This document shows positions 18,056 through 25,741 of a stretch of DNA of 46,646 bases, one piece after another. The position numbers were made by a program, and so were the translations under genes. This DNA is from Legionellales bacterium (GTDB lineage: Bacteria > Pseudomonadota > Gammaproteobacteria > Legionellales > Legionellaceae), in assembly GCA_020050595.1 (NCBI GenBank), contig JAGVKL010000008.1:1-46646 (forward strand), in the 5' to 3' direction. A model generated the notes under the pieces. The model saw only the letters and a list, made by a program, of their open reading frames with translations. It was not told the DNA's origin and made no database searches. Each line of letters opens with the position of its first letter. Position 1 is the first letter of the stretch.

Positions 18056-19060
18056 ATGCGTAAAACTAAATCATTCCTAGTACGTCAACAGTATTATGCA
18101 AATTATGGAACTTACGATCGATCAAACGACACGCCTGTTGCTGTACCTATTTCAGATTATGACGCTATAAAAGCAAATTTATTTAAATTGACATCCAATC
18201 CTAACGAGCTTAAGCAATTATTGCGTTCTGAATTTGTTTATAAAGAAGTAGTAGGCACTTATTCCGATATTGTTCATAATACTTTTCCTACTCAGTACGC
18301 TGTAGTTAATGGCATGGTTGTGCCTATCCCCAATACAGAGCATGGAACAGGCCAAAAGAATACCGATACGTATGAAGAACATCAGGTTGCTCTGGTAGTA
18401 GAGGAGTTGGTAGTTAATCATTATGATGATTTCCGAGCATTGCTGAAAGCCTCTTCTCCCGAGTGTCAAAAAGAACTATTGGATTTTACAGGCCTTGATT
18501 TAGAAAAAGCGGATTTATCAGGATTGGATTATTCTAAAATTAATTTCACGGACAGTGATTTACGTTTTACTCAAAAGATGACGCAATCCTTGCTCAATAA
18601 GTCTGAAACATATGTTGGTGCTAAATTGCCGCCTGGAATGATTGCGTTTTGGACTGCAAAGAAGAAAGACGCTGTTTTGGCCGGTATAAAAAAATTAGAG
18701 CGCTATGGAAAGGCATTAAAAGATTCTCCTTTGCCAGGGGCTAGTAAAAGAGGAGAAAGCGCTATAGCGTTAGCGAAAACTTTGGAAGATAAAATAACAA
18801 ACACTATTAAATACAATGGCGCTTTTCAAAACGATTTTTTAACCACCCTGAACGAAGGGAAGAAACAGTTTGTTAGTCATCTTGATCATGGACTTTCAAT
18901 GATCCTTACTAACATTGCACTTTGTGTTTTGGGCGGTGGCATATTTTATGCTGCAGCTCTTTTAGCGCATCGTTATCAAACAGGCCGTTATTTATTTTTT
19001 AGTCGACCAGAGACTGAACAATTAGCTGCGGCTATCAGCGAATCAGTTATTGTTCCTTGA
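18056..19060 (+). CDS. Orphan protein with pentapeptide-like stretch and C-terminal membrane segment; effector-like
   Basis: It has 334 residues and I do not recognise a family. Residues 145-170 (GLDLEKADLSGLDY…) look like four or five pentapeptide repeats, A(D/N)LxG type. Residues 200-270 are Lys-rich helical. Residues 280-304 form one transmembrane helix (ILTNIALCVLGGGIFYAAAL), followed by YLFFSRPETEQ and a hydrophobic C-terminus. Legionellales secrete many one-off proteins with such C-terminal layouts through Dot/Icm; an effector role is inference only. It has its own strong promoter and no operon partners. Confidence 0.6.
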   Translation: MRKTKSFLVRQQYYANYGTYDRSNDTPVAVPISDYDAIKANLFKLTSNPNELKQLLRSEFVYKEVVGTYSDIVHNTFPTQYAVVNGMVVPIPNTEHGTGQKNTDTYEEHQVALVVEELVVNHYDDFRALLKASSPECQKELLDFTGLDLEKADLSGLDYSKINFTDSDLRFTQKMTQSLLNKSETYVGAKLPPGMIAFWTAKKKDAVLAGIKKLERYGKALKDSPLPGASKRGESAIALAKTLEDKITNTIKYNGAFQNDFLTTLNEGKKQFVSHLDHGLSMILTNIALCVLGGGIFYAAALLAHRYQTGRYLFFSRPETEQLAAAISESVIVP

Positions 19061-19086
19061 TATAGATTTTTGTTGGTTAAAGCGAC

Positions 19087-19224
19087 CTCAGGTATCGACA
19101 CTTTTTTGTTAAATAATGTAGCCCGGTTGCTTGCAACCGGGGATCCTAGCTATTGATGCAAGTGAAGCATACTTTCCTGGTTGCAAGCAACCAGGCTACC
19201 GTTTAAGAATGGACGATACCTCAG
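19087..19224. mobile_element. Diverged copy of the CTGAGGTATCGTCAC MITE
   Basis: The left end CTCAGGTATCGACAC and the inverted right end CTGAGGTATCGTCC match the element at 15323-15410 with a few substitutions. The inside is longer (138 bp) because it holds two copies of the GGTTGCAAGCAACC palindrome flanked by GTAGC. It occupies the spacer between the orphan protein and udg. Confidence 0.7.
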
Positions 19225-19317
19225 ATTAAAACGACCCATTCGCAGCATCTAAATCAATGATGCATAACTAAATTAACCAGGCTATACTGTCTTTCTTTGA
19301 ACTCATAAAGCCGACCG

Positions 19318-20013
19318 ATGTCACGGAATTTGCAGCATTATTATTTACAACAAATGGGTATCGAGCCTTGGATTTTACGCGAAAAACCCAATAAGCTTCT
19401 TTCCAACCATGCAAGTGAGGGATCAACGCAGCCTGTGGTTGGGCCTGAAAAGATAGCTGTGGATACAAATTTATTAGCCAATTTAGCAAAACAAGTATCT
19501 AGCTGCACGCGTTGCCCGCTAGCCCAAACCCGCACGCAAACTGTGTTTGCCCGGGGTAATCCACAGGCAAAGTTAATGATTGTGGGCGAGGCACCTGGTT
19601 TTTATGAGGATCAACAAGGGAAGCCTTTTGTAGGCAAAGCGGGTGGCCTTTTAAATCGCATGCTTAGGAGTATTGGTCTTTCAGACGAGGATGTGTACAT
19701 TGCTAATGTCTTAAAATGTCGTCCCCCTAATAATCGTGACCCAAATTCCGAGGAAATCAGCCAATGTTGTGATTATTTAGCGCAACAAATCGCAATAGTC
19801 TCTCCCCACTTAATTTTGGCAGTAGGGCGCTTTGCCGGCCAGTTCCTTTTAAAAACGGCCTATCCTTTAAATAAAATGCGGGGGACAATCCATGATTATC
19901 AGGGCAAAAGGGTTTTAGTTAGCTATCATCCTGCTTATCTTTTAAGAAACCCAGGGGATAAGAAAAAAGCTTATCATGATTTATTATCAGTGAAAAAATT
20001 ATTGGCTAATTAA
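19318..20013 (+). CDS. Uracil-DNA glycosylase, family 4 (4Fe-4S)
   Basis: Removes uracil from DNA, opening base-excision repair. It has 231 residues. Visible motifs are the Fe-S cysteines SCTRCPLAQTR, active-site GEAPGFYEDQQGKPFVGKAG, the further Cys in NVLKCRPPNNRDP, and YHPAYLLR near the C-terminus. These are the family 4 signature, distinct from E. coli Ung. The first 60 residues are a variable leader before the catalytic domain. A spacer MITE separates it from the gene upstream; the pseudopilin gene starts 2 bp after its stop. Confidence 0.92.
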   Translation: MSRNLQHYYLQQMGIEPWILREKPNKLLSNHASEGSTQPVVGPEKIAVDTNLLANLAKQVSSCTRCPLAQTRTQTVFARGNPQAKLMIVGEAPGFYEDQQGKPFVGKAGGLLNRMLRSIGLSDEDVYIANVLKCRPPNNRDPNSEEISQCCDYLAQQIAIVSPHLILAVGRFAGQFLLKTAYPLNKMRGTIHDYQGKRVLVSYHPAYLLRNPGDKKKAYHDLLSVKKLLAN

Positions 20014-20015
20014 CT

Positions 20016-20636
20016 GTGCTGCCTGTCTATCCTCAAATCGTCGTAGGTTGGGCCTTGGCCCAACAAGGCATTGATAAGGTTGGGTCAAGACTCAACCTAC
20101 ACTTTAACCTAAATTCAGCAGTTGAATCTACTGCGAGCCGCTACTGCACTAAATCTTCAAGTCGTGGATTTACTTTTTTAGAATTAATGAGTTATCTTGT
20201 AATTCTCACTTTGTTTTTAACATGTTCTACCTCAGTAGGTGTCTCATTTTATAAAAAGAATCAGCAAAGAATCATAGCAGAGGAAATAAAAGCGGCCATC
20301 CATTTTGCCCAATTGCAGGCAGTCAGTACAGGTCAAAGCCTGGTTTTAACGCCGCTCGATGCTCGAAACGACTGGTCCAATGGCATGCTGCTTTTTATGG
20401 ATAATCCTAAGCATCATTATGATAGCGAATCTAAGTTAATCCATAAATGGCAATGGTTTGCAAAACCAGTTCACGTCACATGGCAAGGCTTTCAGTCCAA
20501 ACGTTATTTACTGTTTACGCCTACGATAAATAATAATACGGTGAATGGTTATTTTATGATTCACGCTGCTTTATGCAACGATATTAAATTAACCATCAAT
20601 CGTATAGGACGAATTAAAGAATCACGTCTCACATGA
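20016..20636 (+). CDS. Type II/IV pseudopilin, GspH/FimT-like, with displaced start
   Basis: Prepilin-like: the cleavage signal RGFTFLELMSYLVILTLFL carries Gly-Phe and Glu5 before a hydrophobic helix, and the rest fits GspH/FimT minor pilins (KAAIHFAQLQAVSTGQSLVL, WSNGMLLFMDN). No ATG lies in frame ahead of the pilin motif; only GTG 20016 or TTG 20055 are available. Both give an unusually long, repeat-encoded leader, because a palindromic repeat at 20043-20100 fills the space. The natural start may have been lost to the repeat, so function is uncertain. FimT-like proteins act in type IV pilus assembly and, in Legionella, DNA uptake. Confidence 0.75.
   Translation: MLPVYPQIVVGWALAQQGIDKVGSRLNLHFNLNSAVESTASRYCTKSSSRGFTFLELMSYLVILTLFLTCSTSVGVSFYKKNQQRIIAEEIKAAIHFAQLQAVSTGQSLVLTPLDARNDWSNGMLLFMDNPKHHYDSESKLIHKWQWFAKPVHVTWQGFQSKRYLLFTPTINNNTVNGYFMIHAALCNDIKLTINRIGRIKESRLT
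20043..20100. repeat. GTAGGTTGGGCC palindromic repeat in the pseudopilin 5' region
   Basis: GTAGGTTGGGCCTTGGCCCAAC, a palindrome, is followed by GTTGGGTCAAGACTCAACCTAC, so the outer ends pair (GTAGGTTG/CAACCTAC). Partial copies are at 30122-30144 and 15301-15322. It is translated in frame at the start of the pseudopilin frame. Confidence 0.75.
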
Positions 20637-20719
20637 ATGATGCCTATATAAAGATTGTTTTTCTTATTGTAAAATTGCACTTAGCTGGTTGCTGTCGCGA
20701 AATTGAGTTTCTATCAATT

Positions 20720-20798
20720 TCGACGTCCCGCGACTTGTTCGCGGGATCCATGGATTTCGCGCTATACTGGATCCTGCGAACAAGTCGCGGGACGTCGA
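20720..20798. repeat. Hairpin repeat with 23-bp perfect arms before ubiC
   Basis: The arms at 20720-20742 and 20776-20798 are perfect inverted repeats; the core reads GTCCCGCGACTTGTTCGC. The loop holds GGATCCATGG…TGGATCC. It ends 19 bp before the ubiC start. A sibling with a different stem, GCGCTTTATGCGCGG, is at 23936-24012. Confidence 0.85.
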
Positions 20799-20817
20799 CA
20801 TAGTTTTTGCGTTCATC

Positions 20818-21366
20818 ATGCTAATTAAACTAACATCAAAAACAGTTCTACCCATAAAAAATCAAACACCAGAAGCCCTATTACCTTGGTTAACTCATCA
20901 AGATTCACTGACGGAGTTACTTAAAAGCAAAGCGGGGGACGCTCGGTTAGCATTGTTGCGTCAGGCGTGGGATGCGCCTAACTGGTGGGATAAGCAAACC
21001 TTTGTACTTGACGATTCGCCGCTTATTCACCGTGAAATACTGATGTGGGCTCATAAGGACCCTTGTTGGTATGCGCGGACAATCATTCCTCAAGCGACCT
21101 ATCAACTTGAGCCTGCCTTCTTCGATCGATTGCAATCAGAACCACTAGGAGCCTTAATTTTTAATGAGGATAAAATTAAACGAATCGCGCTGACGCCTTA
21201 TCCTATAAGTAAAGAAACCATAGAGTATCATTGGGTTACGCCGCATATAACTCCTCTAGGTGAGTATTTATGGGCGCGCCAATCCCTGTTTACTTTTTGC
21301 GAGGAGGGTTTTTTTTGTCTTATAGAAATTTTTCTACCGGCGCTTGGAAGATATCAGCATGATTAG
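20818..21366 (+). CDS. ubiC: Chorismate--pyruvate lyase
   Basis: Splits chorismate into pyruvate and 4-hydroxybenzoate, the first committed step of ubiquinone synthesis. It has 182 residues (E. coli 165). Family landmarks are REILMWAHKDPCWYARTIIP (Arg contacting product), EPLGALIF, WARQSLF and the C-terminal CLIEIFLPALGRY with the conserved Glu. No good ribosome site is seen before the ATG, and the repeat hairpin ends 19 bp upstream, so the true start could differ. The end overlaps ubiA by 8 bp, matching the enzyme order of the pathway. Confidence 0.85.
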   Translation: MLIKLTSKTVLPIKNQTPEALLPWLTHQDSLTELLKSKAGDARLALLRQAWDAPNWWDKQTFVLDDSPLIHREILMWAHKDPCWYARTIIPQATYQLEPAFFDRLQSEPLGALIFNEDKIKRIALTPYPISKETIEYHWVTPHITPLGEYLWARQSLFTFCEEGFFCLIEIFLPALGRYQHD

Positions 21367-22207
21367 ACTGCTTTCTAAAATCCCTGCCTATTTAAGGCTA
21401 ATGCGCATGCATAAACCAGTGGGAGTCCTGTTGTTATGGTTGCCTACGGCATGGGCTCTTTGGATAGCCAATCAAGGGCGACCACCACTTCCATTAATTA
21501 TTTATTTTTTTTGCGGCACGCTTTTAATGCGAGCGGCAGGTTGTATTATCAATGACATGGCTGATCGTCATATCGATATTCACGTGAAACGCACCCATAA
21601 GAGGCCACTGGCTGCGGGTGAGGTTGGATTATTTGAAGCATTGACATTACTTGGCTTTTTGCTTTTAGGGGCCCTTTGGATTGTATTGCAATTACCCAAG
21701 ACTTGTTTTTATTATGCCATTGTCGCTCTTTTAATTAGTATTCTTTATCCTTTTTGTAAACGCTTTTTTATAGCGCCCCAACTTGTTTTAGGTTTTGCTT
21801 TTTCAATGGGCATTCCTATGGCTTATGCTGCGTCCTATGTTCCTATAAATCTTATTACCATTCTGCTATTTACGCTGAATTTTGCTTGGATTGTTGCCTA
21901 CGATACCATGTATGCTATGGCTGACAAGGAGGATGATTTACGCCTAGGCGTGCAATCCACCGCTATATGGTTTTCGCCGCATGAGCGTCTCATAATAGGC
22001 ATTTTACAAATCTTTTTTCATCTGATGTGGCTTTATATAGCCTGGATTATGCAATGGGGGATGTTGTTTTACCTTTGCTGGAGTTTAGCGATTGGCATAC
22101 TTTTTTATCAGCAAATACTTCTCAGTAGAAATAATTCTGAAGCTTATCTTTCAGCATTTTCAAGCAGTGTAATGTATGGGGCTTTAATGTGGCTTAGTCT
22201 TTTGTAA
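21359..22207 (+). CDS. ubiA: 4-hydroxybenzoate octaprenyltransferase
   Basis: Attaches the polyprenyl chain to 4-hydroxybenzoate in the inner membrane. It has 282 residues, with about eight transmembrane helices. The two Asp-rich prenyl diphosphate sites are visible, NDMADRHIDIHVKRT and YDTMYAMADKEDD, together with the N-terminal LMRMHKPVGVLLLWLPTAWA. GGAAG lies 10 nt before this ATG, so it is preferred over the TTG at 21344. It is coupled to ubiC. The last 14 bp overlap the convergent deoC end. Confidence 0.94.
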   Translation: MIRLLSKIPAYLRLMRMHKPVGVLLLWLPTAWALWIANQGRPPLPLIIYFFCGTLLMRAAGCIINDMADRHIDIHVKRTHKRPLAAGEVGLFEALTLLGFLLLGALWIVLQLPKTCFYYAIVALLISILYPFCKRFFIAPQLVLGFAFSMGIPMAYAASYVPINLITILLFTLNFAWIVAYDTMYAMADKEDDLRLGVQSTAIWFSPHERLIIGILQIFFHLMWLYIAWIMQWGMLFYLCWSLAIGILFYQQILLSRNNSEAYLSAFSSSVMYGALMWLSLL

Positions 22208-22922
22208 GGGGCAATTTTTCCAATAAGCTACTTGCTCCTATACGAAACCAAGTCTTATCCACGGGCCGATTTAATGTTTCCTCAGCTAATTTCATATAAG
22301 AAAGGGCTTGCTCAATGGTTTTGACGCCGCCAGATACCTTGAGGCCGCAATGAGATTGACTATCCAAAATAGCTTTCAGCATAGCGAATGCCGCAGGAAG
22401 TGTCGCTCCTTGAGGAATTTTACCGGTTGATGTTTTAATGAAATCGCTGCCGCTTTTGATAATGTTGCTACTCATTTCATAAATCATTTCTGTAGAAGGA
22501 ATGGCACCTGTTTCAAGAATAACTTTAACTATAAGATGATGCTGTTTGCATCGTTGAATAACTTCGTGACTATGCTCAATCGCTTCGGCTTTATGGCCTG
22601 AGAGATAGGCTTGATAAGGAAAAACATAATCAATTTCATCTACTTTTTGGGTTGCGATTATGTTTTCAATTTGGCTTAAGACCTGCGATAAAGGCTCATC
22701 ACCGCCGGGAAAATTGACCACGGTTGCACGCTTTAGTTCGATTTCAGAAGGGATGAAATCAAGCTGATCAGGAAAAATACAAACTGCTGCTACGTCATAT
22801 GCTTGTGCTTTAATCGCTAAAGCTTGAATATCGTTTGCACTAGCATTTATATCGAGTAGAGTTAGATCGATTAAAGGAGCTATCATAGAGACTAAGCTGC
22901 TATTATGCACGAAGCAGGCCAT
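22194..22922 (-). CDS. deoC: Deoxyribose-phosphate aldolase
   Basis: Splits 2-deoxyribose 5-phosphate into acetaldehyde and glyceraldehyde 3-phosphate in nucleoside catabolism. It has 242 residues (E. coli 259). The Schiff-base Lys lies in SDFIKTSTGKIPQG; VKVILETGAIP and GLKVSGGVKT are also characteristic. The frame is open upstream to 23027, but that part is translated repeat DNA (ARYPERSEGP…). GGGAGG 5 nt before the ATG at 22922 decides the start. A later ATG at 22886 is the minimal alternative. It lies 101 bp downstream of punA on the same strand. Confidence 0.9.
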   Translation of the reverse strand: MACFVHNSSLVSMIAPLIDLTLLDINASANDIQALAIKAQAYDVAAVCIFPDQLDFIPSEIELKRATVVNFPGGDEPLSQVLSQIENIIATQKVDEIDYVFPYQAYLSGHKAEAIEHSHEVIQRCKQHHLIVKVILETGAIPSTEMIYEMSSNIIKSGSDFIKTSTGKIPQGATLPAAFAMLKAILDSQSHCGLKVSGGVKTIEQALSYMKLAEETLNRPVDKTWFRIGASSLLEKLPLTKD

Positions 22923-22927
22923 ATCAT

Positions 22928-22933
22928 CCTCCC
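22928..22933 (-). promoter_or_regulatory. Ribosome site that fixes the deoC start
   Basis: GGGAGG on the minus strand, 5 nt from the ATG at 22922. Neither of the other in-frame ATGs (23027, 22886) has anything comparable. Confidence 0.6.
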
Positions 22934-22939
22934 AAGGCT

Positions 22940-22995
22940 TAACCGGTCCTTCGCTTCGCTCTGGATAACGGGCATCTTTTCCGATGTTTGACCCG
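22940..22995. repeat. Repeat fragment in the punA-deoC gap
   Basis: It carries the CCTTCGCTTCGCTCTGGAT and 'ttttccgatgtttg' segment, the complement of the middle part of the block at 5600-5640. It separates punA from deoC and has lengthened the open frame of deoC upstream. Confidence 0.65.
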
Positions 22996-23023
22996 GAGGA
23001 GCTAGGGTGCTCTCGATGTCTTG

Positions 23024-23854
23024 TCATGCTAACTCCGTAATGAAGCGCTTTACTAAACTATTAAGTTTTTCTGCGGCTTGTTTTGCAACGGTAACCACGG
23101 CTTCATGGGAGTGGCTGGTACAAGAAAGTCCAGTAGCGTAATTGGTAATCGTTGCAATAACCGCTACTTTCATGCCGCAGTGATTAGCAACTAATACTTC
23201 AGGAACGGTGGACATACCTACCGCATCGGCGCCTAAAATACGAAACGCTCTGATTTCAGCAGCTGTTTCATAATTGGGGCCTAATACAGAAAGATAGACT
23301 CCTTGATTTAGGGCAATATTTTCCTTATGAGCAATCATCAATAATTTTTCACGGACCGAAGGATCATAAGCATGATCCAAAGGCAAAAAGCGGGGCCCAA
23401 ATTCTTCATCATTAAGGCCCACCAAAGGATTACCCGGTTGTAAATTAATATGATCAGTAATTAACATCAACGATCCTGGCCCCACGTCCTCACGTAATGA
23501 GCCAGAGGCATTGGTTGCGAAAAAATAATCACATCCTAGTAATTTTAGGGTACGAACATAGGTTTTGACGACTTCATGGTTTAGACCCTCATAACTATGA
23601 GCCCTTCCTTGAAGACATACTACACCTACGCCTGATAAATGCCCTGCAACCAAATGACCGCCATGACCATGAACGGTGACGACGGGGAAGCCTGGCAGCT
23701 CATCGTAAGCAAAAGATACGGCATCTTCCAATTGTTCTGCAAAACTACCTAACCCTGAGCCTAGCACAATGCCAATAGTAGGCTTAAAGGAGGGTAGACG
23801 TTCTTTAATCATTGCTGCGGCGCGATGTGCATTGGATGGTTTAATTTGAGTCAT
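23024..23854 (-). CDS. punA: Purine nucleoside phosphorylase (trimeric, class I type)
   Basis: Cleaves purine (deoxy)nucleosides with phosphate to free base and (deoxy)ribose 1-phosphate. It has 276 residues (XapA of E. coli 277). Motifs seen are GIVLGSGLGSF (phosphate loop), VTVHGHGGHLVAG, the LQGRAHSYEG loop, LLITDHINLQPGNPLVG-like text, LGPNYETAAEIRAF and VGMSTVPEV. MTQIKPSNAH matches the family N-terminus; an upstream ATG at 23902 adds 16 residues with no better ribosome site. With deoC downstream it forms a nucleoside-salvage pair, though phosphopentomutase is not in the window. Confidence 0.93.
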   Translation of the reverse strand: MTQIKPSNAHRAAAMIKERLPSFKPTIGIVLGSGLGSFAEQLEDAVSFAYDELPGFPVVTVHGHGGHLVAGHLSGVGVVCLQGRAHSYEGLNHEVVKTYVRTLKLLGCDYFFATNASGSLREDVGPGSLMLITDHINLQPGNPLVGLNDEEFGPRFLPLDHAYDPSVREKLLMIAHKENIALNQGVYLSVLGPNYETAAEIRAFRILGADAVGMSTVPEVLVANHCGMKVAVIATITNYATGLSCTSHSHEAVVTVAKQAAEKLNSLVKRFITELA

Positions 23855-23935
23855 CTTATTGTCCGGTAAATACAGTGAGCACATATTGCAGGGTAAACGC
23901 ATCTAAATGGACATTAAAAACCCAAGTCGCCCACG

Positions 23936-24012
23936 TTCGGCGCTTTATGCGCGGAATCTATATTCAATCTCCATTTAAGATTGGATGGATCCCGCGCATA
24001 AAGCGCGGGAAG
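23936..24012. repeat. Hairpin repeat with GCGCTTTATGCGCGG arms
   Basis: GCGCTTTATGCGCGG at 23940-23954 pairs with its complement at 23992-24006, with GGATCCCGCGC in the right arm. It resembles the hairpin at 20720-20798 in layout (outer GTCG/GCGAC, GATCC beside the loop) but has a different stem word. It lies between the 3' end of the membrane-protein gene and the 5' end of punA. Confidence 0.8.
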
Positions 24013-24123
24013 TAGGCAAAGCGACAGTGATTTGTGTTCAAAAATTAGATGCGGTTACCCTGACGTATTTGTTTTTAGTTGTAGGGTATTTTATGATGTG
24101 TTGCGGCAGATGCCAAGCAAAAC

Positions 24124-24978
24124 TTAAGGTGAAAAAGGCAAGGTGCCGGGTTCATCAGTTTGAGGGCTATTGGGCCCAGGACTTTGAGGCGTTACGCTCC
24201 TTGGATCGGAAAGGGGGCTATCGCTTAAGTCATTTTTGGCATCTTGATTGTTTTCAAGATTACCTTTACCGCCAAGCTTATCTACTAACCCATAACTATG
24301 GGCAATTTTATCTGGTTCATAACTACCAAACACGCATTTGCCCCAATAATATAATCCAACAATGGTTACGGCGATACTGATAACGGTTGCAGCAGTGACT
24401 ACTGCAAACGCTACAGGTGGTAAAAATAAACCGATGGTAAGCCCAACAGCTGTGACGATACTACTCACAGTAGCGAGGGTTGAGTAACGGAGGTAATGCG
24501 ATTGTTTTGCACTGGAAAAGTGCTCATCATAAGGCGGCGGGTGGTTTTTTTTATGAAGCTCACTAACGAGCCAAATGATATTGCTCACGGCATAAAGCCA
24601 TGCAGTAGGAAGAATCAGAACGGGGGCTGCTAAACAAATGATCGCGGTAATCGCAGAAACCATCCCAATAAGCGCTGCAATCTCATATTGCGTTTTAAAT
24701 GCGGAAAAGCCATACCAATGCGTTCGTTTTCTTGGATAATGAGGGTAAAGCAAGGCAGCGGCATGCCACATTATGTAACCAATTAGATAGGTTAGTAATG
24801 AAATGAGGTTAAAAGCAATGGCGACAATGCCTATGGGTATATTTCTTAATTTTGAAGCGGTGAATCCAATGAAAAAAAGATAACCGCTGCCTTTATCCAA
24901 GTGTTTTGCTATATGGCTGCTCAAATGTTGTCCTAAGAAATTATTATTTTTATTTTTAACACTAGGGTCTGTTGACAA
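24124..24978 (-). CDS. Polytopic membrane protein with Pro/Ser-rich tail; unidentified, effector-like
   Basis: It has 284 residues from a TTG start. Hydrophobic segments lie at about residues 46-70, 98-125, 126-140, 167-190 and 191-211, then a soluble tail from about residue 235 rich in Asn, Asp, Ser and Pro (…SDPRSVTPQSPGPNSPQTDE). No family is recognised. No ATG occurs in frame before residue 70; the TTG at 24978 lies one base beyond the left end of the inverted-repeat element at 24966-25050, so the native start may have been altered. A host-targeted secreted membrane protein is possible but unsupported by homology. Confidence 0.6.
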   Translation of the reverse strand: MSTDPSVKNKNNNFLGQHLSSHIAKHLDKGSGYLFFIGFTASKLRNIPIGIVAIAFNLISLLTYLIGYIMWHAAALLYPHYPRKRTHWYGFSAFKTQYEIAALIGMVSAITAIICLAAPVLILPTAWLYAVSNIIWLVSELHKKNHPPPYDEHFSSAKQSHYLRYSTLATVSSIVTAVGLTIGLFLPPVAFAVVTAATVISIAVTIVGLYYWGKCVFGSYEPDKIAHSYGLVDKLGGKGNLENNQDAKNDLSDSPLSDPRSVTPQSPGPNSPQTDEPGTLPFSP

Positions 24979-25050
24979 TTGCTCTGCAATCGATTGCTAG
25001 CCTACCACAATCCATGGGGCGTAGGATCGGAGATGAAATGTCAACAGACC
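24966..25050. mobile_element. 85-bp element with GGTCTGTTGACA inverted ends
   Basis: GGTCTGTTGACA at 24966-24977 and its complement at 25039-25050 frame an 85-bp insert. It sits between the start of the membrane-protein gene and the 3' end of the response regulator, overlapping the former's first codons. Confidence 0.65.
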
Positions 25051-25060
25051 TTATCCTAAA

Positions 25061-25741
25061 TTACAGCACACTTTTAAATAAATAACCAAACCCGCGAACC
25101 GTTTTAATAATATCTTCACCTTGTTCGCCTAGTTTGTTCCGTAAGTTACTGATATGAACATCAATACTTCGATCATAGGCAGTATATTTACGCCCTAGAG
25201 CATATTCTGTCAATTCTTCTTTAGAAAAAGCTTGATCAGCTGATTTCATGAGCATTTCTAGAATATTAAATTCAGCGTTGGTTAACTCCAGCGGTTTATC
25301 GGCGATAGTGACAATGCGCTTGCTGCAATCCACACTAATATGATGGCATTCGAGAAGTGGCTTATGAGTCGGTAATTTTTGCGCACGTTTTAAAATTGCT
25401 CTTAACCGCGCGATTAATTCATTTGGATTGCAAGGTTTTAATATATAGTCATCAGCACCTGTTTCAAAACTCACCAGGCGATCAATATCATCTTGACGGG
25501 CCGTTAGCATGATGACGGGAATATCTAAATGCTCTCGAATAGCTTTTAAAACCTCAAAACCATTTAATTGAGGTAAAAGGATATCAAGGATAATAGCGTC
25601 AAAGGGTTGGTTCAGTGCTTTTTTAATACCATTTTGTCCATCGTGGAGCAGGGTAACCTTAAAGCTTTCTGCCTCTAAGCAGTTTTTTAGCTGTTGGGTA
25701 AATGCAATATCAGGGTCAATGACTAAAATATCGGCACTCAT
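25061..25741 (-). CDS. CpxR-like response regulator (OmpR/PhoB family)
   Basis: A phosphorylation-controlled DNA-binding regulator of 226 residues. The receiver domain (1-115) has Asp9 and Asp11 of the acidic pocket, phosphoacceptor Asp53 (AIILDILLPQLNG), the Thr of VIMLTARQ and Lys in DDYILKPCNP. The winged-helix domain (130-226) ends ISNLRNKLG…IKTVRGFGYLF. GRKYTAYDRSIDVHISNLR is close to the CpxR recognition-helix region. CpxR controls dot/icm genes in Legionella; assigning that role here is inference. The start overlaps the corC stop (ATGA), so it belongs to the phoH-ybeY-corC operon. No histidine kinase is adjacent. Confidence 0.88.
   Translation of the reverse strand: MSADILVIDPDIAFTQQLKNCLEAESFKVTLLHDGQNGIKKALNQPFDAIILDILLPQLNGFEVLKAIREHLDIPVIMLTARQDDIDRLVSFETGADDYILKPCNPNELIARLRAILKRAQKLPTHKPLLECHHISVDCSKRIVTIADKPLELTNAEFNILEMLMKSADQAFSKEELTEYALGRKYTAYDRSIDVHISNLRNKLGEQGEDIIKTVRGFGYLFKSVL

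Noticed and set aside
23985..24380. 131-codon plus-strand frame
   Set aside because: It begins in a hairpin repeat and then runs antisense to the membrane-protein gene, with no domain or ribosome site.
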